From contig JAEUKK010000126.1 in NCBI GenBank assembly GCA_016792625.1, positions 62,001 through 126,000 of the forward strand: 64,000 bases of DNA, given 5' to 3'. Made by a program: the position numbers and the translations under genes. This DNA is from Deltaproteobacteria bacterium. Its GTDB lineage: Bacteria > Myxococcota_A > UBA796 > UBA2385. Positions 1-10,622 of the stretch are shown here, in pieces. Every line of letters begins with the position of its first letter. The stretch's first letter is position 1. The notes beneath the pieces are model-generated. The model was not told the DNA's origin. It worked only from the letters and a program-made list of their open reading frames with translations, and searched no databases.

Positions 1-1
1 C

Positions 2-286
2 GACGGCGTGCGCTTCGGGCGGCTGGCCAAGGCCGGGCCCGAGACCGCCGGGTGCTCCATCGATGTCGTCGACATGGATGGCCCGGGCCCTGGTCACACC
101 CACCCCAACGGCGAGATCGACCTGTGTTTTGCGCTGTCGGGCGCGCCGACCTTTGACGGTCGCCCCCCGGGCTGGGTCGTGTACGGGCCGCAGAGCTGGC
201 ATACGCCCACCGTCCGCGGCGGGCGCATGGTCATCGTCTACCTGCTCCCGGGGGGCGCGATCCGCTTTGAGCCCGCGCCAGCCTGA
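2..286 (+). CDS. cupin-like protein, C-terminal fragment (DUF4863 / 4-hydroxylaminobenzoate lyase-like), cut by the window edge
   Basis: The reading frame is open from base 2 and runs to a TGA at 284-286, so the 5' part lies outside the window; about 94 residues are visible. The fragment carries a cupin-type pattern: HTHPNGEID (a His/Glu metal-binding-like strand), then PPGWVVYGPQSWHTP and a Gly-Gly before a hydrophobic strand, YLLPGGAIRF. From memory this spacing resembles the DUF4863 family, which includes p-hydroxylaminobenzoate lyase (PnbB) of nitrobenzoate degradation. No catabolic neighbours support that specific reaction, so the enzymatic role is not assigned. It is convergent with gcvH, separated by 135 bp of GC-rich palindromic DNA. 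Any small cupin is an alternative. Confidence 0.6.
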   Translation, partial: DGVRFGRLAKAGPETAGCSIDVVDMDGPGPGHTHPNGEIDLCFALSGAPTFDGRPPGWVVYGPQSWHTPTVRGGRMVIVYLLPGGAIRFEPAPA

Positions 287-361
287 GCGCGCCAGCCCGA
301 CCGGAGCGCCGGCCCCAGGCCGGGTCGCGCAGCGACCGAGCGCGCAGCGCGAGCGCGGAGG

Positions 362-389
362 GGGGGCGCCGCCGCAGGCGGGGCGCCCA
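362..389. other. GC-rich hairpin between convergent genes, possible bidirectional terminator
   Basis: The 135-bp gap between the cupin-like gene and gcvH holds a strong palindrome with arms GGGCGCC and GGCGCCC and an inner GCC..GGC stem. It is preceded by a GCGCGCAGCGCGAGCGCG stretch. There is no T-tract on either strand, so termination is inferred only from position between two converging stop codons. It could equally be a REP-like extragenic palindrome of this genome. Confidence 0.35.
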
Positions 390-421
390 TCCCCTCCCCT
401 CAGCGGGGTGGAGCTCGTGGC

Positions 422-811
422 TCAGTGACCGCCAGCGGCGACGTGGGCAGCGTAGGTGTCGGCGTCGATCAGGCCGTCGAGCTCGCCCAGGTCGGCGGCC
501 TCGATGACGAAGAGCCAGGCCGCGCCGTGGGGGTCGCTGTTGACCGTCTCGGGCGCGTCGGCGAGCGCGTCGTTGACCTCGACGATCACGCCGGCCACGG
601 GGGCGTAGATGTCGCTGACCGCCTTCACCGACTCGATCTCGGCCACCGGGCCGCCGGCCTTCGCCTTGGTGCCCACGCTGGGGAGATCGATGTGAATGAC
701 GTCGCCCAGGCTCTCTTGGGCGTAGCTGGTCACGCCGACGCGGACGCGGCCGCCCTCGACCTGGGCCCACTCATGGGAGTTCGTGTACTTGCGGTCTGCG
801 GGGAAGCTCAT
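422..811 (-). CDS. gcvH: glycine cleavage system H protein
   Basis: Lipoyl carrier protein of the glycine cleavage system. It shuttles the aminomethyl group from the P protein to the T protein and is reoxidised by lipoamide dehydrogenase. The 129-residue length is the family norm. The protein shows the characteristic N-terminal KYTNSHEWAQVE, the GDVIHIDLP turn and the lipoylation site ESVKAVSD with the modified Lys at about residue 63. The ATG is preceded by GGAGAGATC, a good ribosome binding site. It lies 71 bp downstream of gcvT on the same strand and very probably shares its transcript. No lipoamide dehydrogenase or lipoate ligase gene is in the window. Confidence 0.97.
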   Translation of the reverse strand: MSFPADRKYTNSHEWAQVEGGRVRVGVTSYAQESLGDVIHIDLPSVGTKAKAGGPVAEIESVKAVSDIYAPVAGVIVEVNDALADAPETVNSDPHGAAWLFVIEAADLGELDGLIDADTYAAHVAAGGH

Positions 812-882
812 GATCTCTCCGGTTTGATGTGTGTGGCCGCGGGAGCGCGGCGGGGAGTGTGGGCGGCCCCCGGGGGCGCCGC

Positions 883-1977
883 TCAGTAGTCGCGCTCGAA
901 GAAGTTGCCCTTGACCACGACGGCCTCGGCGGCCTTGCCGCGCACGTCGACGCCCACCACGCTGCCCGGCGCGGCATGGCTGGTTGGAACGTAGGCCAGG
1001 GCGATGTTCTCGTTGGTCGTCGGGCTGCGGGTGCCCGAGGTGACCACGCCGACCGGCGCGCCGTCGATCACCACCGGGTTGCCGTGGCGGGCGATCTTGT
1101 CGGCGACCTTGAGGCCGACGAGGCGGCGCTTGAGGCCCGTCTCACGTTGGGCGACCAGGGCGGCCTTGCCGATGAAATCGGGCTTGCTGAGCTTGACCGC
1201 CCAGCCGAGCTGCGCCTCGAGCGGCGTGGTCTCATCGTCAATGTCGTTGCCGTACAGGCACATGCGGGCCTCAAGGCGCAGCGTGTCGCGCGCGCCGAGG
1301 CCGATCGGCGCGATGCCAAAGCCCGCGCCCGCCTCGAGGATGGCGGGCCAGAGCAGATCGGCGCCGTCTTTGGGCAAGAAGACCTCAAAACCATCCTCGC
1401 CGGTGTAGCCCGTGCGGGCGAGGATGCAGCCATCGACGCCCGCGACGGTGCCCGTCGTGTGCCCGTAGTAGGGAACCGCGGCCAAGTCGGCGGTGGTCAG
1501 GCGCTGGAGCGTGGCCGCGGCATGACGACCCTGGACCGCGACCTGGGCCCAAGCCTCACCCTCGTCGACGAACTCGACCTCGCCAGGGAAGGGGTTGTTG
1601 GCCACCATCCATTGGAAGTCTTTGTCGCGGTTCGCTGCGTTCACGCAGATGAGGATCTCGGCCTCGGACATGCGGTAGACGATGAGATCGTCGACGATGC
1701 CGCCGCTTGGATGGCACATCGGGCTGTATTGGGCGCGGCCAATGGGGATGTTGACGTCGTTGGTGACCAAGTGGCGCACGGCCTCGAGCGCTTTGGGGCC
1801 GCGGACGAAGACCTCGCCCATATGTGAGACATCGAAGAGGCCGACCGCCGAGCGGACCGTCGCATGTTCTTGGAGGATCCCCGTGTATTGCACAGGGAGC
1901 TCCCAACCGCCGAAGTCGATGAGGCGGGCGTTCGCGGCCTTGTGGTGGGCGAAAAAGGGCGTGCGACGCAGGGACAT
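883..1977 (-). CDS. gcvT: glycine cleavage system aminomethyltransferase (T protein)
   Basis: Tetrahydrofolate-dependent aminomethyltransferase. It releases ammonia from the aminomethyl-lipoyl H protein and forms 5,10-methylene-THF. The 364-residue protein begins MSLRRTPFFAHHKAANARL and has the family landmarks FGGWELPVQY, VGLFDVSHMGE, the HPSGGIVDDL region and GYTGEDGFEVF. The ATG at 1977 follows GGAG with 5 nt spacing; the frame stays open 34 codons further upstream to a GTG, but that extension is low-complexity and lacks family similarity. gcvH follows on the same strand. gcvP is divergent across about 295 bp. folD, which uses the methylene-THF produced here, is 3.3 kb away. Confidence 0.97.
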   Translation of the reverse strand: MSLRRTPFFAHHKAANARLIDFGGWELPVQYTGILQEHATVRSAVGLFDVSHMGEVFVRGPKALEAVRHLVTNDVNIPIGRAQYSPMCHPSGGIVDDLIVYRMSEAEILICVNAANRDKDFQWMVANNPFPGEVEFVDEGEAWAQVAVQGRHAAATLQRLTTADLAAVPYYGHTTGTVAGVDGCILARTGYTGEDGFEVFLPKDGADLLWPAILEAGAGFGIAPIGLGARDTLRLEARMCLYGNDIDDETTPLEAQLGWAVKLSKPDFIGKAALVAQRETGLKRRLVGLKVADKIARHGNPVVIDGAPVGVVTSGTRSPTTNENIALAYVPTSHAAPGSVVGVDVRGKAAEAVVVKGNFFERDY

Positions 1978-2272
1978 CGGGGCTCCGCGGGGCGGGAGGA
2001 TGGGTGGGGCCGGCGGGCGCGCTTCGGGCCCCCTGGGGCGGGCGAGCGGGCGAGCGGCAGGCGCGCCGCAGTAGAGCACGGTCGGCGCCGCCGCGCTGGC
2101 CGACCACTACGCGCGCGGCGCTGAACGGCACCATGAGGATGGCGTACCCGCGGTCGCTCTGGGCGAGGGGCTGCTCCACGTCAAGGCTGCGCCAAGGCCG
2201 GCCGCGGCCACCGCTCGCGCTGCGGACGGGCCGGCCGCGGTGGGCTAAGAGCGGCCCTTCCCGGAGGACCCG
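1978..2272. promoter_or_regulatory. divergent gcvT / gcvP intergenic region with a repeated GC element
   Basis: This region of about 295 bp separates the divergent gcvT and gcvP starts and must hold both promoters, although I see no convincing -35/-10 pair in it. The 12-bp element GGCCGGCCGCGG occurs twice, at 2196-2207 and 2229-2240, 33 bp apart. The copies can also pair through CCGCGGCC and GGCCGCGG to form a hairpin in the gcvP leader. I looked for a glycine riboswitch and did not recognise one. The gcvP ribosome binding site GGAGG lies just before its ATG. Confidence 0.4.
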
Positions 2273-5191
<2,919 letters not shown>

Positions 5192-5278
5192 GCGTCCGGG
5201 GCGACCGCAGGCGCGCTGGGTCAAGGGCGCGTGGCGCCACCCCCTCGTCGGGGCGGCGTCAGGCCTGGGCCCGGTCGC

Positions 5279-6130
5279 TCAGCGGGCGAGGCCCTGGCGC
5301 CGTTCGGCGGCGGTCACCGTGTTCTCCATCAACATGGCGATGGTCATCGGGCCGACGCCGCCAGGCACGGGCGTGATCGCGCCCGCCCGCGCGGCCGCGG
5401 GCCCAAACTCGACGTCGCCGACGAGGCTGCCGTCGGCGAGACGGTTGATGCCCACGTCGATCACCACGGCGCCGGGCTTGATCCACGCGCCGCGAATGTG
5501 GTCGGGGCGCCCTACGGCGGCGACGACGAGATCAGCCCGTCGGACGTGATCTTCGAGGTTGCGGGTGCGGGAGTGCGCCAGCGTGACCGTGGCGTGGGCC
5601 TGCTCGAGCAGCATCGCCATCGGCCGGCCGACGATGTTGCTGCGGCCGACGACCAGCGCGTCACAGCCGGCGAGCGGCAGCCCCGCGTCGGCGATGAGGC
5701 GCATGACCCCGAGCGGGGTGCAGGGCACCAAAGCGGCCAAGCCCTGCGAGAGGCGGCCCGTGTTCACGACATGAAAGCCGTCGACGTCTTTTTCGGGGAG
5801 GATGCGGCCCAGCACCGCGCCCGCGTCGATCTGCGAAGGGAGCGGGAGCTGCACCAACACGCCGTCGATGCGCGGATCAACGTTCAGCTCGTCAATCAGC
5901 GCCTCGAGCGCCCCCTGCGGGGTGTCTACCGGCAGGCGGATGGTCGCCTGGTGAAAGCCCAGGCGCTCGGCCCGCTCATGTTTGCGCTCGACATAGACCG
6001 CGCTGGCGGGATCTTCGCCGACCAGGACCACGGCGAGGCCGGGTGGGCGCGGCAGCGCGGCCACGCGGGTGCGCAGCGCGGGCGCGAGGCGGCGGGCGAG
6101 GTCGCGGCCGTCGAGCAGCCGGGCGCTCAA
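5279..6130 (-). CDS. folD: bifunctional methylenetetrahydrofolate dehydrogenase / methenyltetrahydrofolate cyclohydrolase
   Basis: NADP-dependent oxidation of 5,10-methylene-THF to 5,10-methenyl-THF and hydrolysis to 10-formyl-THF. The protein shows VGEDPASAVYVERK (with the YxxxK catalytic lysine), DGVLVQLPLP, PEKDVDGFH, the Rossmann turn VVGRSNIVGRPMA and the C-terminal PVPGGVGPMTIAMLMENT. I place the start at the TTG at 6130, which gives 283 residues, the normal FolD length. That TTG shares TTGA with the stop of the upstream zinc-ribbon gene, which implies translational coupling. Longer in-frame starts add only translated antisense-like repeat sequence. With the gcv genes it forms a one-carbon neighbourhood. 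Confidence 0.95.
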   Translation of the reverse strand: MSARLLDGRDLARRLAPALRTRVAALPRPPGLAVVLVGEDPASAVYVERKHERAERLGFHQATIRLPVDTPQGALEALIDELNVDPRIDGVLVQLPLPSQIDAGAVLGRILPEKDVDGFHVVNTGRLSQGLAALVPCTPLGVMRLIADAGLPLAGCDALVVGRSNIVGRPMAMLLEQAHATVTLAHSRTRNLEDHVRRADLVVAAVGRPDHIRGAWIKPGAVVIDVGINRLADGSLVGDVEFGPAAARAGAITPVPGGVGPMTIAMLMENTVTAAERRQGLAR

Positions 6131-6471
6131 GCGCCACCGCCCGCGGGCTTGGAGGCGGCCACCGGCGCGGGGGTGGCCTTGGGGGCCTCGGCTTTGGGGG
6201 CCTCGGCCTTGGGTGCGTCGGCTTTGGGGGCGTCCGCCTTGGGGGCCTCGGCGCTCCCCTCCCCTTTCGCGCCCTCGGCCGGGGCTTTGCGCAGGCCGTA
6301 GTGGTCTGAGAACCAGCCGTCGCCCTTGAGCGCAAAGGCCGTCATGCTGACCAACTTCTTCAGGTTTCCGCCGCCGCAGGCCGGGCAATCGGTCAGCGGG
6401 GCCGCCGAGAAGCTCTGGCGCTTCTCAAGCTGGTGGCCACAATCGGGGCAGCGGTACTCGTAGATGGGCAC
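6127..6471 (-). CDS. FmdB-type zinc-ribbon protein with Ala-Pro-Lys repeat tail
   Basis: This 114-residue protein starts at a GTG with GGAGG 4 nt upstream and opens PIYEYRCPDCGHQLE, followed by CPACGGGNLKKL. These two CxxC knuckles are the hallmark of the FmdB putative regulatory zinc-ribbon family. The first 60 residues are the family domain; the remainder is a low-complexity tail built from an EAPKADAPKA-like five-residue unit, encoded by 15-bp tandem repeats. The function of FmdB proteins is not established. The stop overlaps the start of folD, so the two are co-translated. An in-frame start nine codons earlier is possible but has no better ribosome binding site. Confidence 0.85.
   Translation of the reverse strand: MPIYEYRCPDCGHQLEKRQSFSAAPLTDCPACGGGNLKKLVSMTAFALKGDGWFSDHYGLRKAPAEGAKGEGSAEAPKADAPKADAPKAEAPKAEAPKATPAPVAASKPAGGGA
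6170..6255. repeat. 15-bp tandem repeat encoding the Ala-Pro-Lys tail
   Basis: Five to six imperfect copies of a 15-bp unit of the type GGGGGCCTCGGCTTT lie head to tail inside the 3' part of the zinc-ribbon gene and encode (E/D)APKA repeats. The unit keeps the frame, so copy-number change would lengthen or shorten the tail without frameshift. Confidence 0.8.
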
Positions 6472-6668
6472 GGGTCCTCCAGCGTGGAGCTCTACCAAAG
6501 CTGTGAACTCCCACGAGATCGGGGCAGGCGCGCGACCCTAAGCATGCGGTTGGGCGCGGCAAGGGCTGGGCCTTGGCCGTGGTCATGTCGCCCCGCAACC
6601 GCTACAGGGCACCGCAGCGCGCGGCCGGCGCGCGTGGGCGCCGCGCGGGCGCCACCCCGGGGGAGCAC

Positions 6669-7568
6669 ATGGCCGAGGTCCTCGGGTGGGCCCTGCAAGC
6701 GGCGCTTCTGCTGCACGTGACCGGCACCCTGCTGTTTGTGCTGGGCGGCGTCGTCGCGAACCACGTGCTCTTGTGCCAGCGGCTGGTCATCGACAAGGCG
6801 CTGCTCACGCTCATCGCGCGAGAGTGGGCGATGATGCTGTGGGTTCTGCCGGCCCTGCTGGTGGGGCTCTACCAGCCGGCGCCCCCGCGCGGCTCGTCGG
6901 GCGCCCGTCCGCCGGTGCTGCTGGTCCACGGCTATGGGCTCAACCGCGTGTGCTTTGTCCTGCTGGAGCGGTTTTTGGAGCGGCGCGGCTTCGTGGTGTG
7001 GAGCGTGAACCACCACCCGCGCCACGGCAGCGTGCCCGAGATGGCCCGCAGCCTCGTCCGCCGGATCGAGGCGCTGAAAGAGGCGACCGGCGCGGCGCAG
7101 GTCGACGTCGTCGGCCACAGCATGGGCGGGGTGGTGACGGCCTGGGCTGCGGCGCGCCTCGAGGCCGCGGCCGACATCCGGCGCCTGGTGACCATCGGCA
7201 CGCCCTGGCGGGGCACCCGCTTCGCGCTCTTCTCTTGGCACCCCGAGAGCCGCGACATGGAGCCTGGGGCCGCTGTCCTCGAGGACATCCTGCCCCCGCC
7301 CGTCCCCACGGTGTCGATCTGGTCGCCGGTCGACAACGTGATCATCCCGCCCGACAGCAGCGCCGTGCCGGGCGCGAACTTGCAGCTGATGCCCGGCGCG
7401 GGCCACTCCGAGATGTTGCTGCGGCCGACGATCTGGCGGGCGGTGGCCCAGGCGCTCACCGTCGAGCAGCTTGAGCTCCTCCCCGGCCGGCTCTCGGTCG
7501 CCGATCCGCGCACCCTCCCGCAGAACCTCTCGCGCGATCTCCCCGATCAGGCCGAGGTGGGCGCGTGA
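6669..7568 (+). CDS. membrane-anchored alpha/beta hydrolase (lipase/esterase-like)
   Basis: 299 residues. Two hydrophobic N-terminal segments (about residues 5-30 and 56-68) precede an alpha/beta-hydrolase core beginning PPVLLVHGYGLNRVCF. The nucleophile elbow is GHSMGG with Ser151. Candidate acid and base are the Asp in SPVDNVIIP and the His in GAGHSEM, in the usual order. The HG-GLNR oxyanion region and the GTPWRGTR segment after the elbow resemble triacylglycerol lipases and PGAP1-like acyl hydrolases. The ATG at 6669 has GGGGGAG upstream; the frame is open further 5' with poor content. It shares GTGA with the following ArsA-like gene, so expression is coupled. The substrate is unknown. 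Confidence 0.85.
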   Translation: MAEVLGWALQAALLLHVTGTLLFVLGGVVANHVLLCQRLVIDKALLTLIAREWAMMLWVLPALLVGLYQPAPPRGSSGARPPVLLVHGYGLNRVCFVLLERFLERRGFVVWSVNHHPRHGSVPEMARSLVRRIEALKEATGAAQVDVVGHSMGGVVTAWAAARLEAAADIRRLVTIGTPWRGTRFALFSWHPESRDMEPGAAVLEDILPPPVPTVSIWSPVDNVIIPPDSSAVPGANLQLMPGAGHSEMLLRPTIWRAVAQALTVEQLELLPGRLSVADPRTLPQNLSRDLPDQAEVGA

Positions 7569-8506
7569 TCCCCCGGACCGCCCCTCGGGTCGTGCTCGTG
7601 ACGGGGAAGGGCGGGGTCGGCAAGACCACGGTCGCGGTGGCCCTCGCCCTCCGCTACGCCGAGCGGGGCCTGAGCACGGTGCTGGTCGAGACGGCGGGCG
7701 CCGAGCTGGTCCCGGGGATCTTCGGCGTCGAAGGCCAGGGGTACACGCCCACCTTGGTCGCGCCCGGGCTGTGGACCCTGCGGCTGACGCCCGAGGAGGC
7801 CATCGAGGACTATGTGGTCCAGCAGGTCCGCTTCCGGCGCCTGTACTCGATGGTCTTCAAGAACCGCGTGATGGGGCCCTTCATCGACGCCGTGCCTGGT
7901 TTGCACGACGCGGTGCAGCTCGGCAAAATCTTTGATCTGTACCGCGAGAGCCTGGGTGGTCGGCCGCGCTGGGACCGCATCGTCGTCGACGCGCCGGCCA
8001 CCGGCCACGGCCTGACCATGCTGGGCTCGGCCCGCGCGCTGATGGACCTGACCCGCGCCGGGCCGCTGCACGACGGGGTCAAGCAGGTGCAGGACGTGAT
8101 CGGCGATCCGCAGCGCACCGGGGTGCTGTTGGTCACCCTGCCCGAGTCGCTGCCGGTCAACGAGACCATCGAGCTGGGCGCCCGCCTCGGCGAGAGCCGG
8201 GCGCTGCTCCGGGGCGTGGTGCTCAACAGCGCGGTCAGCGCGCCTGTCACGGCGGGGGAGCTCAGGCTGGTGGAGGCAGGGCTCTCCACCCTCCCCGGTG
8301 GAGAGGAGGTGGCGCGGCTCGCGGCGCGCCGGCTCCGTCAGGTGGCCGCCCAGGAGGGCGCCGCGGCGCGGCTGCAGGCCGCCCTCAGCGTGCCGACCGT
8401 CACGCTCCCCGATCTGCGGTGGGGCGACGCGCCGATCGACCGGCTCGGAGCGGCCGAGCTGAGCAACCTGGGCGGTCTGCTGCCGCTGGCGGAGCTGGGC
8501 CTGTGA
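7565..8506 (+). CDS. ArsA/GET3-family ATPase (first of a pair)
   Basis: 313 residues, GTG start overlapping the hydrolase stop by 4 nt. The deviant Walker A GKGGVGKTT at residues 14-22, a switch-like DAPATGHG and the ArsA-type layout identify an anion-pump ATPase/GET3-type P-loop NTPase. There is no arsenite operon (arsB, arsD, arsR) nearby, and I do not see the metal-binding Cys triad of true ArsA. A role in handling membrane or envelope proteins, as in eukaryotic GET3, is therefore at least as likely as arsenite export. The stop overlaps the start of the second ATPase gene by 4 nt, which suggests the two half-size proteins form a heterodimer. Confidence 0.85.
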   Translation: MIPRTAPRVVLVTGKGGVGKTTVAVALALRYAERGLSTVLVETAGAELVPGIFGVEGQGYTPTLVAPGLWTLRLTPEEAIEDYVVQQVRFRRLYSMVFKNRVMGPFIDAVPGLHDAVQLGKIFDLYRESLGGRPRWDRIVVDAPATGHGLTMLGSARALMDLTRAGPLHDGVKQVQDVIGDPQRTGVLLVTLPESLPVNETIELGARLGESRALLRGVVLNSAVSAPVTAGELRLVEAGLSTLPGGEEVARLAARRLRQVAAQEGAAARLQAALSVPTVTLPDLRWGDAPIDRLGAAELSNLGGLLPLAELGL

Positions 8507-9612
8507 GCGCGAAGGTCGTCATCTGCTGCGGATCCGGCGGGGTCGGCAAGACCAGCCTCAGCGCGGCCCTCGCCCTGCGCCTCGCCCACGGCGGCGCCCG
8601 GGTCGCGGTCCTCACCATCGACCCGGCCCGGCGCCTCGCCGACAGCCTCGGCGTCGGCGCCATCGGCAACGAGCCGGTCGCGGTGCCGATGCCGGGGCCC
8701 GGCAGCCTCGACGCGCTGATGCTCGACGCGCGCCACACTTTTGACGCGCTGGTGCGGCGCTTCGCGGCCGACGCTGCCGCGGCCGAGCGCGTGCTGGCGA
8801 ACCGCTACTACCAGTTCGCCAGCACCCGGCTGGGCGGCAGCCACGAGTACATGGCCATGGAACGGCTGCTCGAGCTCGCCCAGAGCGGCCGCTACGACGT
8901 TGTTGTGCTCGACACGCCTCCAACCCGACACGCGCTCGACTTCCTACGGGCGCCCGAGCGGATGAGCGGGCTGATGGACCAGGGGGTGCTGCGCTGGCTC
9001 GTGATGCCGGCGGGCGCCGGCGGCTGGCGCGCGCTCGAGGTGGGCTCGGACGTGGTCTCGCGTGTGCTTAAGACCTTGCTCGGCGAAGGTACGGTCAGCG
9101 AGATCGCCGAGTTCTTCGAGGCCTTTCGTGGCCTCGGCGAAGGCATGCGCCAGCGCTCACTTTCGGTGCAGGCGCTCTTGCGGGCGCCGGGCACCCGTTT
9201 TTTGTTGGTCAGCTCGCCCTCTGCGGCCTCGCGGGCCGAGGCGCTGCACTTCCTCTCGGTGCTGCGCGCGGAGGGCATGCCTTTTGGTGGATTCCTCATC
9301 AACCGGGTGGCCGTGCCGCCGCGCGAGCTGGTGGTCGGCGATCTCGTGGCGGCCTGCGCGGCCGAGGTGCAGCCCGAGGTGACCGCGGCGATCGGCCTGC
9401 GCTTGCGGGGACTGTGTGCCCAGCATGGCCGCCTCGCCGCGGCCCACCAGCGGGCGATCCAAACCTTGCGCTCGGCCGGCCCCGCGGGGGCCCCCTGCTG
9501 GGAGGTGCCCGAGCAGGACGAGGAGCTGCTTGAGCTCACCGGCCTCTCGGGCCTGTCGCCGCACCTGCCCGACGCCGACGCCCTCTGGGGCGCCGGGTCG
9601 AGCGCGCGCTGA
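8503..9612 (+). CDS. ArsA/GET3-family ATPase (second of a pair)
   Basis: 369 residues from a GTG that shares GTGA with the stop of the upstream paralogue. The Walker A GSGGVGKTS is at residues 10-18, TIDPARRLADSLG forms the P-loop-following switch typical of GET3/ArsA, and VVLDTPPTRHALDFL is the switch II / A-loop region. It differs clearly from the first ATPase (low identity, longer C-terminal half), so this is an old pair and not a recent duplication. Such tandem GET3-like genes occur in deltaproteobacterial genomes; no experimental role is known to me. It is convergent with the glycan-binding-domain gene 30 bp downstream. Confidence 0.85.
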   Translation: MSAKVVICCGSGGVGKTSLSAALALRLAHGGARVAVLTIDPARRLADSLGVGAIGNEPVAVPMPGPGSLDALMLDARHTFDALVRRFAADAAAAERVLANRYYQFASTRLGGSHEYMAMERLLELAQSGRYDVVVLDTPPTRHALDFLRAPERMSGLMDQGVLRWLVMPAGAGGWRALEVGSDVVSRVLKTLLGEGTVSEIAEFFEAFRGLGEGMRQRSLSVQALLRAPGTRFLLVSSPSAASRAEALHFLSVLRAEGMPFGGFLINRVAVPPRELVVGDLVAACAAEVQPEVTAAIGLRLRGLCAQHGRLAAAHQRAIQTLRSAGPAGAPCWEVPEQDEELLELTGLSGLSPHLPDADALWGAGSSAR

Positions 9613-9642
9613 GGGCGCTGCGGGCGCACCGGGCGCCGTAGC

Positions 9643-10566
9643 TCAGGGCAGGAACACGGCCTCAGAGATGCAGAGGTCGTTGAACTCCTTACCCTTGCGC
9701 ACCTCGTCGAAGGTGAGCCGCACCTTCGTGGTGGTCTTCGCAGGGATCTCAATCACTTGGTCCATCATCGTGGGCTTCATGGTGACCTTGTGGGTCGAGC
9801 CGTCGGCGAAGGTCAGCGTCCCCGACACCGCAGAGTTGGCTTTCATAAAGAACTGAAGGCTAAAGGCGTTGCCGTTGCGCATCTTGAGCTTCGAGATGGA
9901 CGTGGCGGAGGGGAAGCTCCACTCCACCCACTCGCCCACGCCGTCGCCGGCCTTGTTGGCCTCGCACCACATGGAGTCGACCAGGCCGTCCTCAAGGTTG
10001 GAGGGGAAGTAGTTGCCGTCGGCGTCCTCGGGGTAGGTGCTCGACGCCTTGTACGACGCCGGCTTGACATACTCCGGCGGTTCGTCGTCGAAGACTTGGA
10101 CCTCGGACACGCAGGTGTCGTTGTAGGTGTTGCCCGAATAGACCGATTTGACCTTGAACTTCACCGAAGTGGTCTTTTTGGGCTTGGAGAAACGCACAAC
10201 CTCGGGGAGCTTCTCGTCCTTCAGGGTAAACTTCTCGACCGATCCGTCGGAGAACTCGACCTCCAGCTCTTTGATCCGGCTGTGGCGGGCCCAAAAGTCT
10301 GAGGTGTACCAGTTGCCGTTCCAGAGCTTGGCGCCGGTGACGGTCTTTTCGCCGCCCAGGTCGACCAGCAGCCATGAGCCGAGCCCCGAACCTTCCGCCC
10401 CTTCGGCCCAGACCGTTGAGGCCTTGAGATCGGTCAGGTTGGTGGTCTCGTAGCTGACGTTGGCGTCTGACGGGTAGGTCGACGAAGCGGAGATGCTCGC
10501 CGGCTTGAGCTCGCGGGCCTCGGCCGAGGCGGAGAGCGCGAGCAGGGCGGCGCAGAAGGAGAACAT
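9643..10566 (-). CDS. secreted protein with two NADase-type glycan-binding (discoidin-like) domains
   Basis: 307 residues. The ATG at 10566 follows GGAGG and begins MFSFCAALLALSASAEA, a cleavable signal peptide. Two homologous domains of about 140 residues follow, roughly residues 20-160 and 168-307. Each opens PASxxASSTYPxDA and contains TxWxEGxxGxGxGxW (VWAEGAEGSGLGSW in the first, MWCEANKAGDGVGEW in the second), and each ends with a TYNDTCVSEV or EFNDLCISEA strand. This matches the discoidin-like NADase-type glycan-binding domain found on bacterial surface proteins. There is no catalytic domain, so it is probably a carbohydrate-binding adhesin or periplasmic binder. It is the last gene of the TlpA-DUF6029 unit. 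Confidence 0.75.
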   Translation of the reverse strand: MFSFCAALLALSASAEARELKPASISASSTYPSDANVSYETTNLTDLKASTVWAEGAEGSGLGSWLLVDLGGEKTVTGAKLWNGNWYTSDFWARHSRIKELEVEFSDGSVEKFTLKDEKLPEVVRFSKPKKTTSVKFKVKSVYSGNTYNDTCVSEVQVFDDEPPEYVKPASYKASSTYPEDADGNYFPSNLEDGLVDSMWCEANKAGDGVGEWVEWSFPSATSISKLKMRNGNAFSLQFFMKANSAVSGTLTFADGSTHKVTMKPTMMDQVIEIPAKTTTKVRLTFDEVRKGKEFNDLCISEAVFLP

Positions 10567-10622
10567 GAGGGCCTCCGAGACGGGATGGGGGAGGCTGCGC
10601 TGGGGCAGCCCCGTAGATGGGG

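Noticed and set aside
1978..2272. Possible glycine riboswitch before gcvP
   Set aside because: I could not find the conserved core or tandem aptamer arrangement by eye. Only GC-rich repeats are seen.
6170..6255. Minisatellite as a CRISPR-like array
   Set aside because: The 15-bp units are contiguous without spacers and keep the reading frame of the zinc-ribbon protein tail.
7565..9612. Arsenite efflux operon
   Set aside because: Two ArsA-like ATPases are present, but there is no arsB, arsC, arsD or arsR and no clear metal-binding Cys triad.
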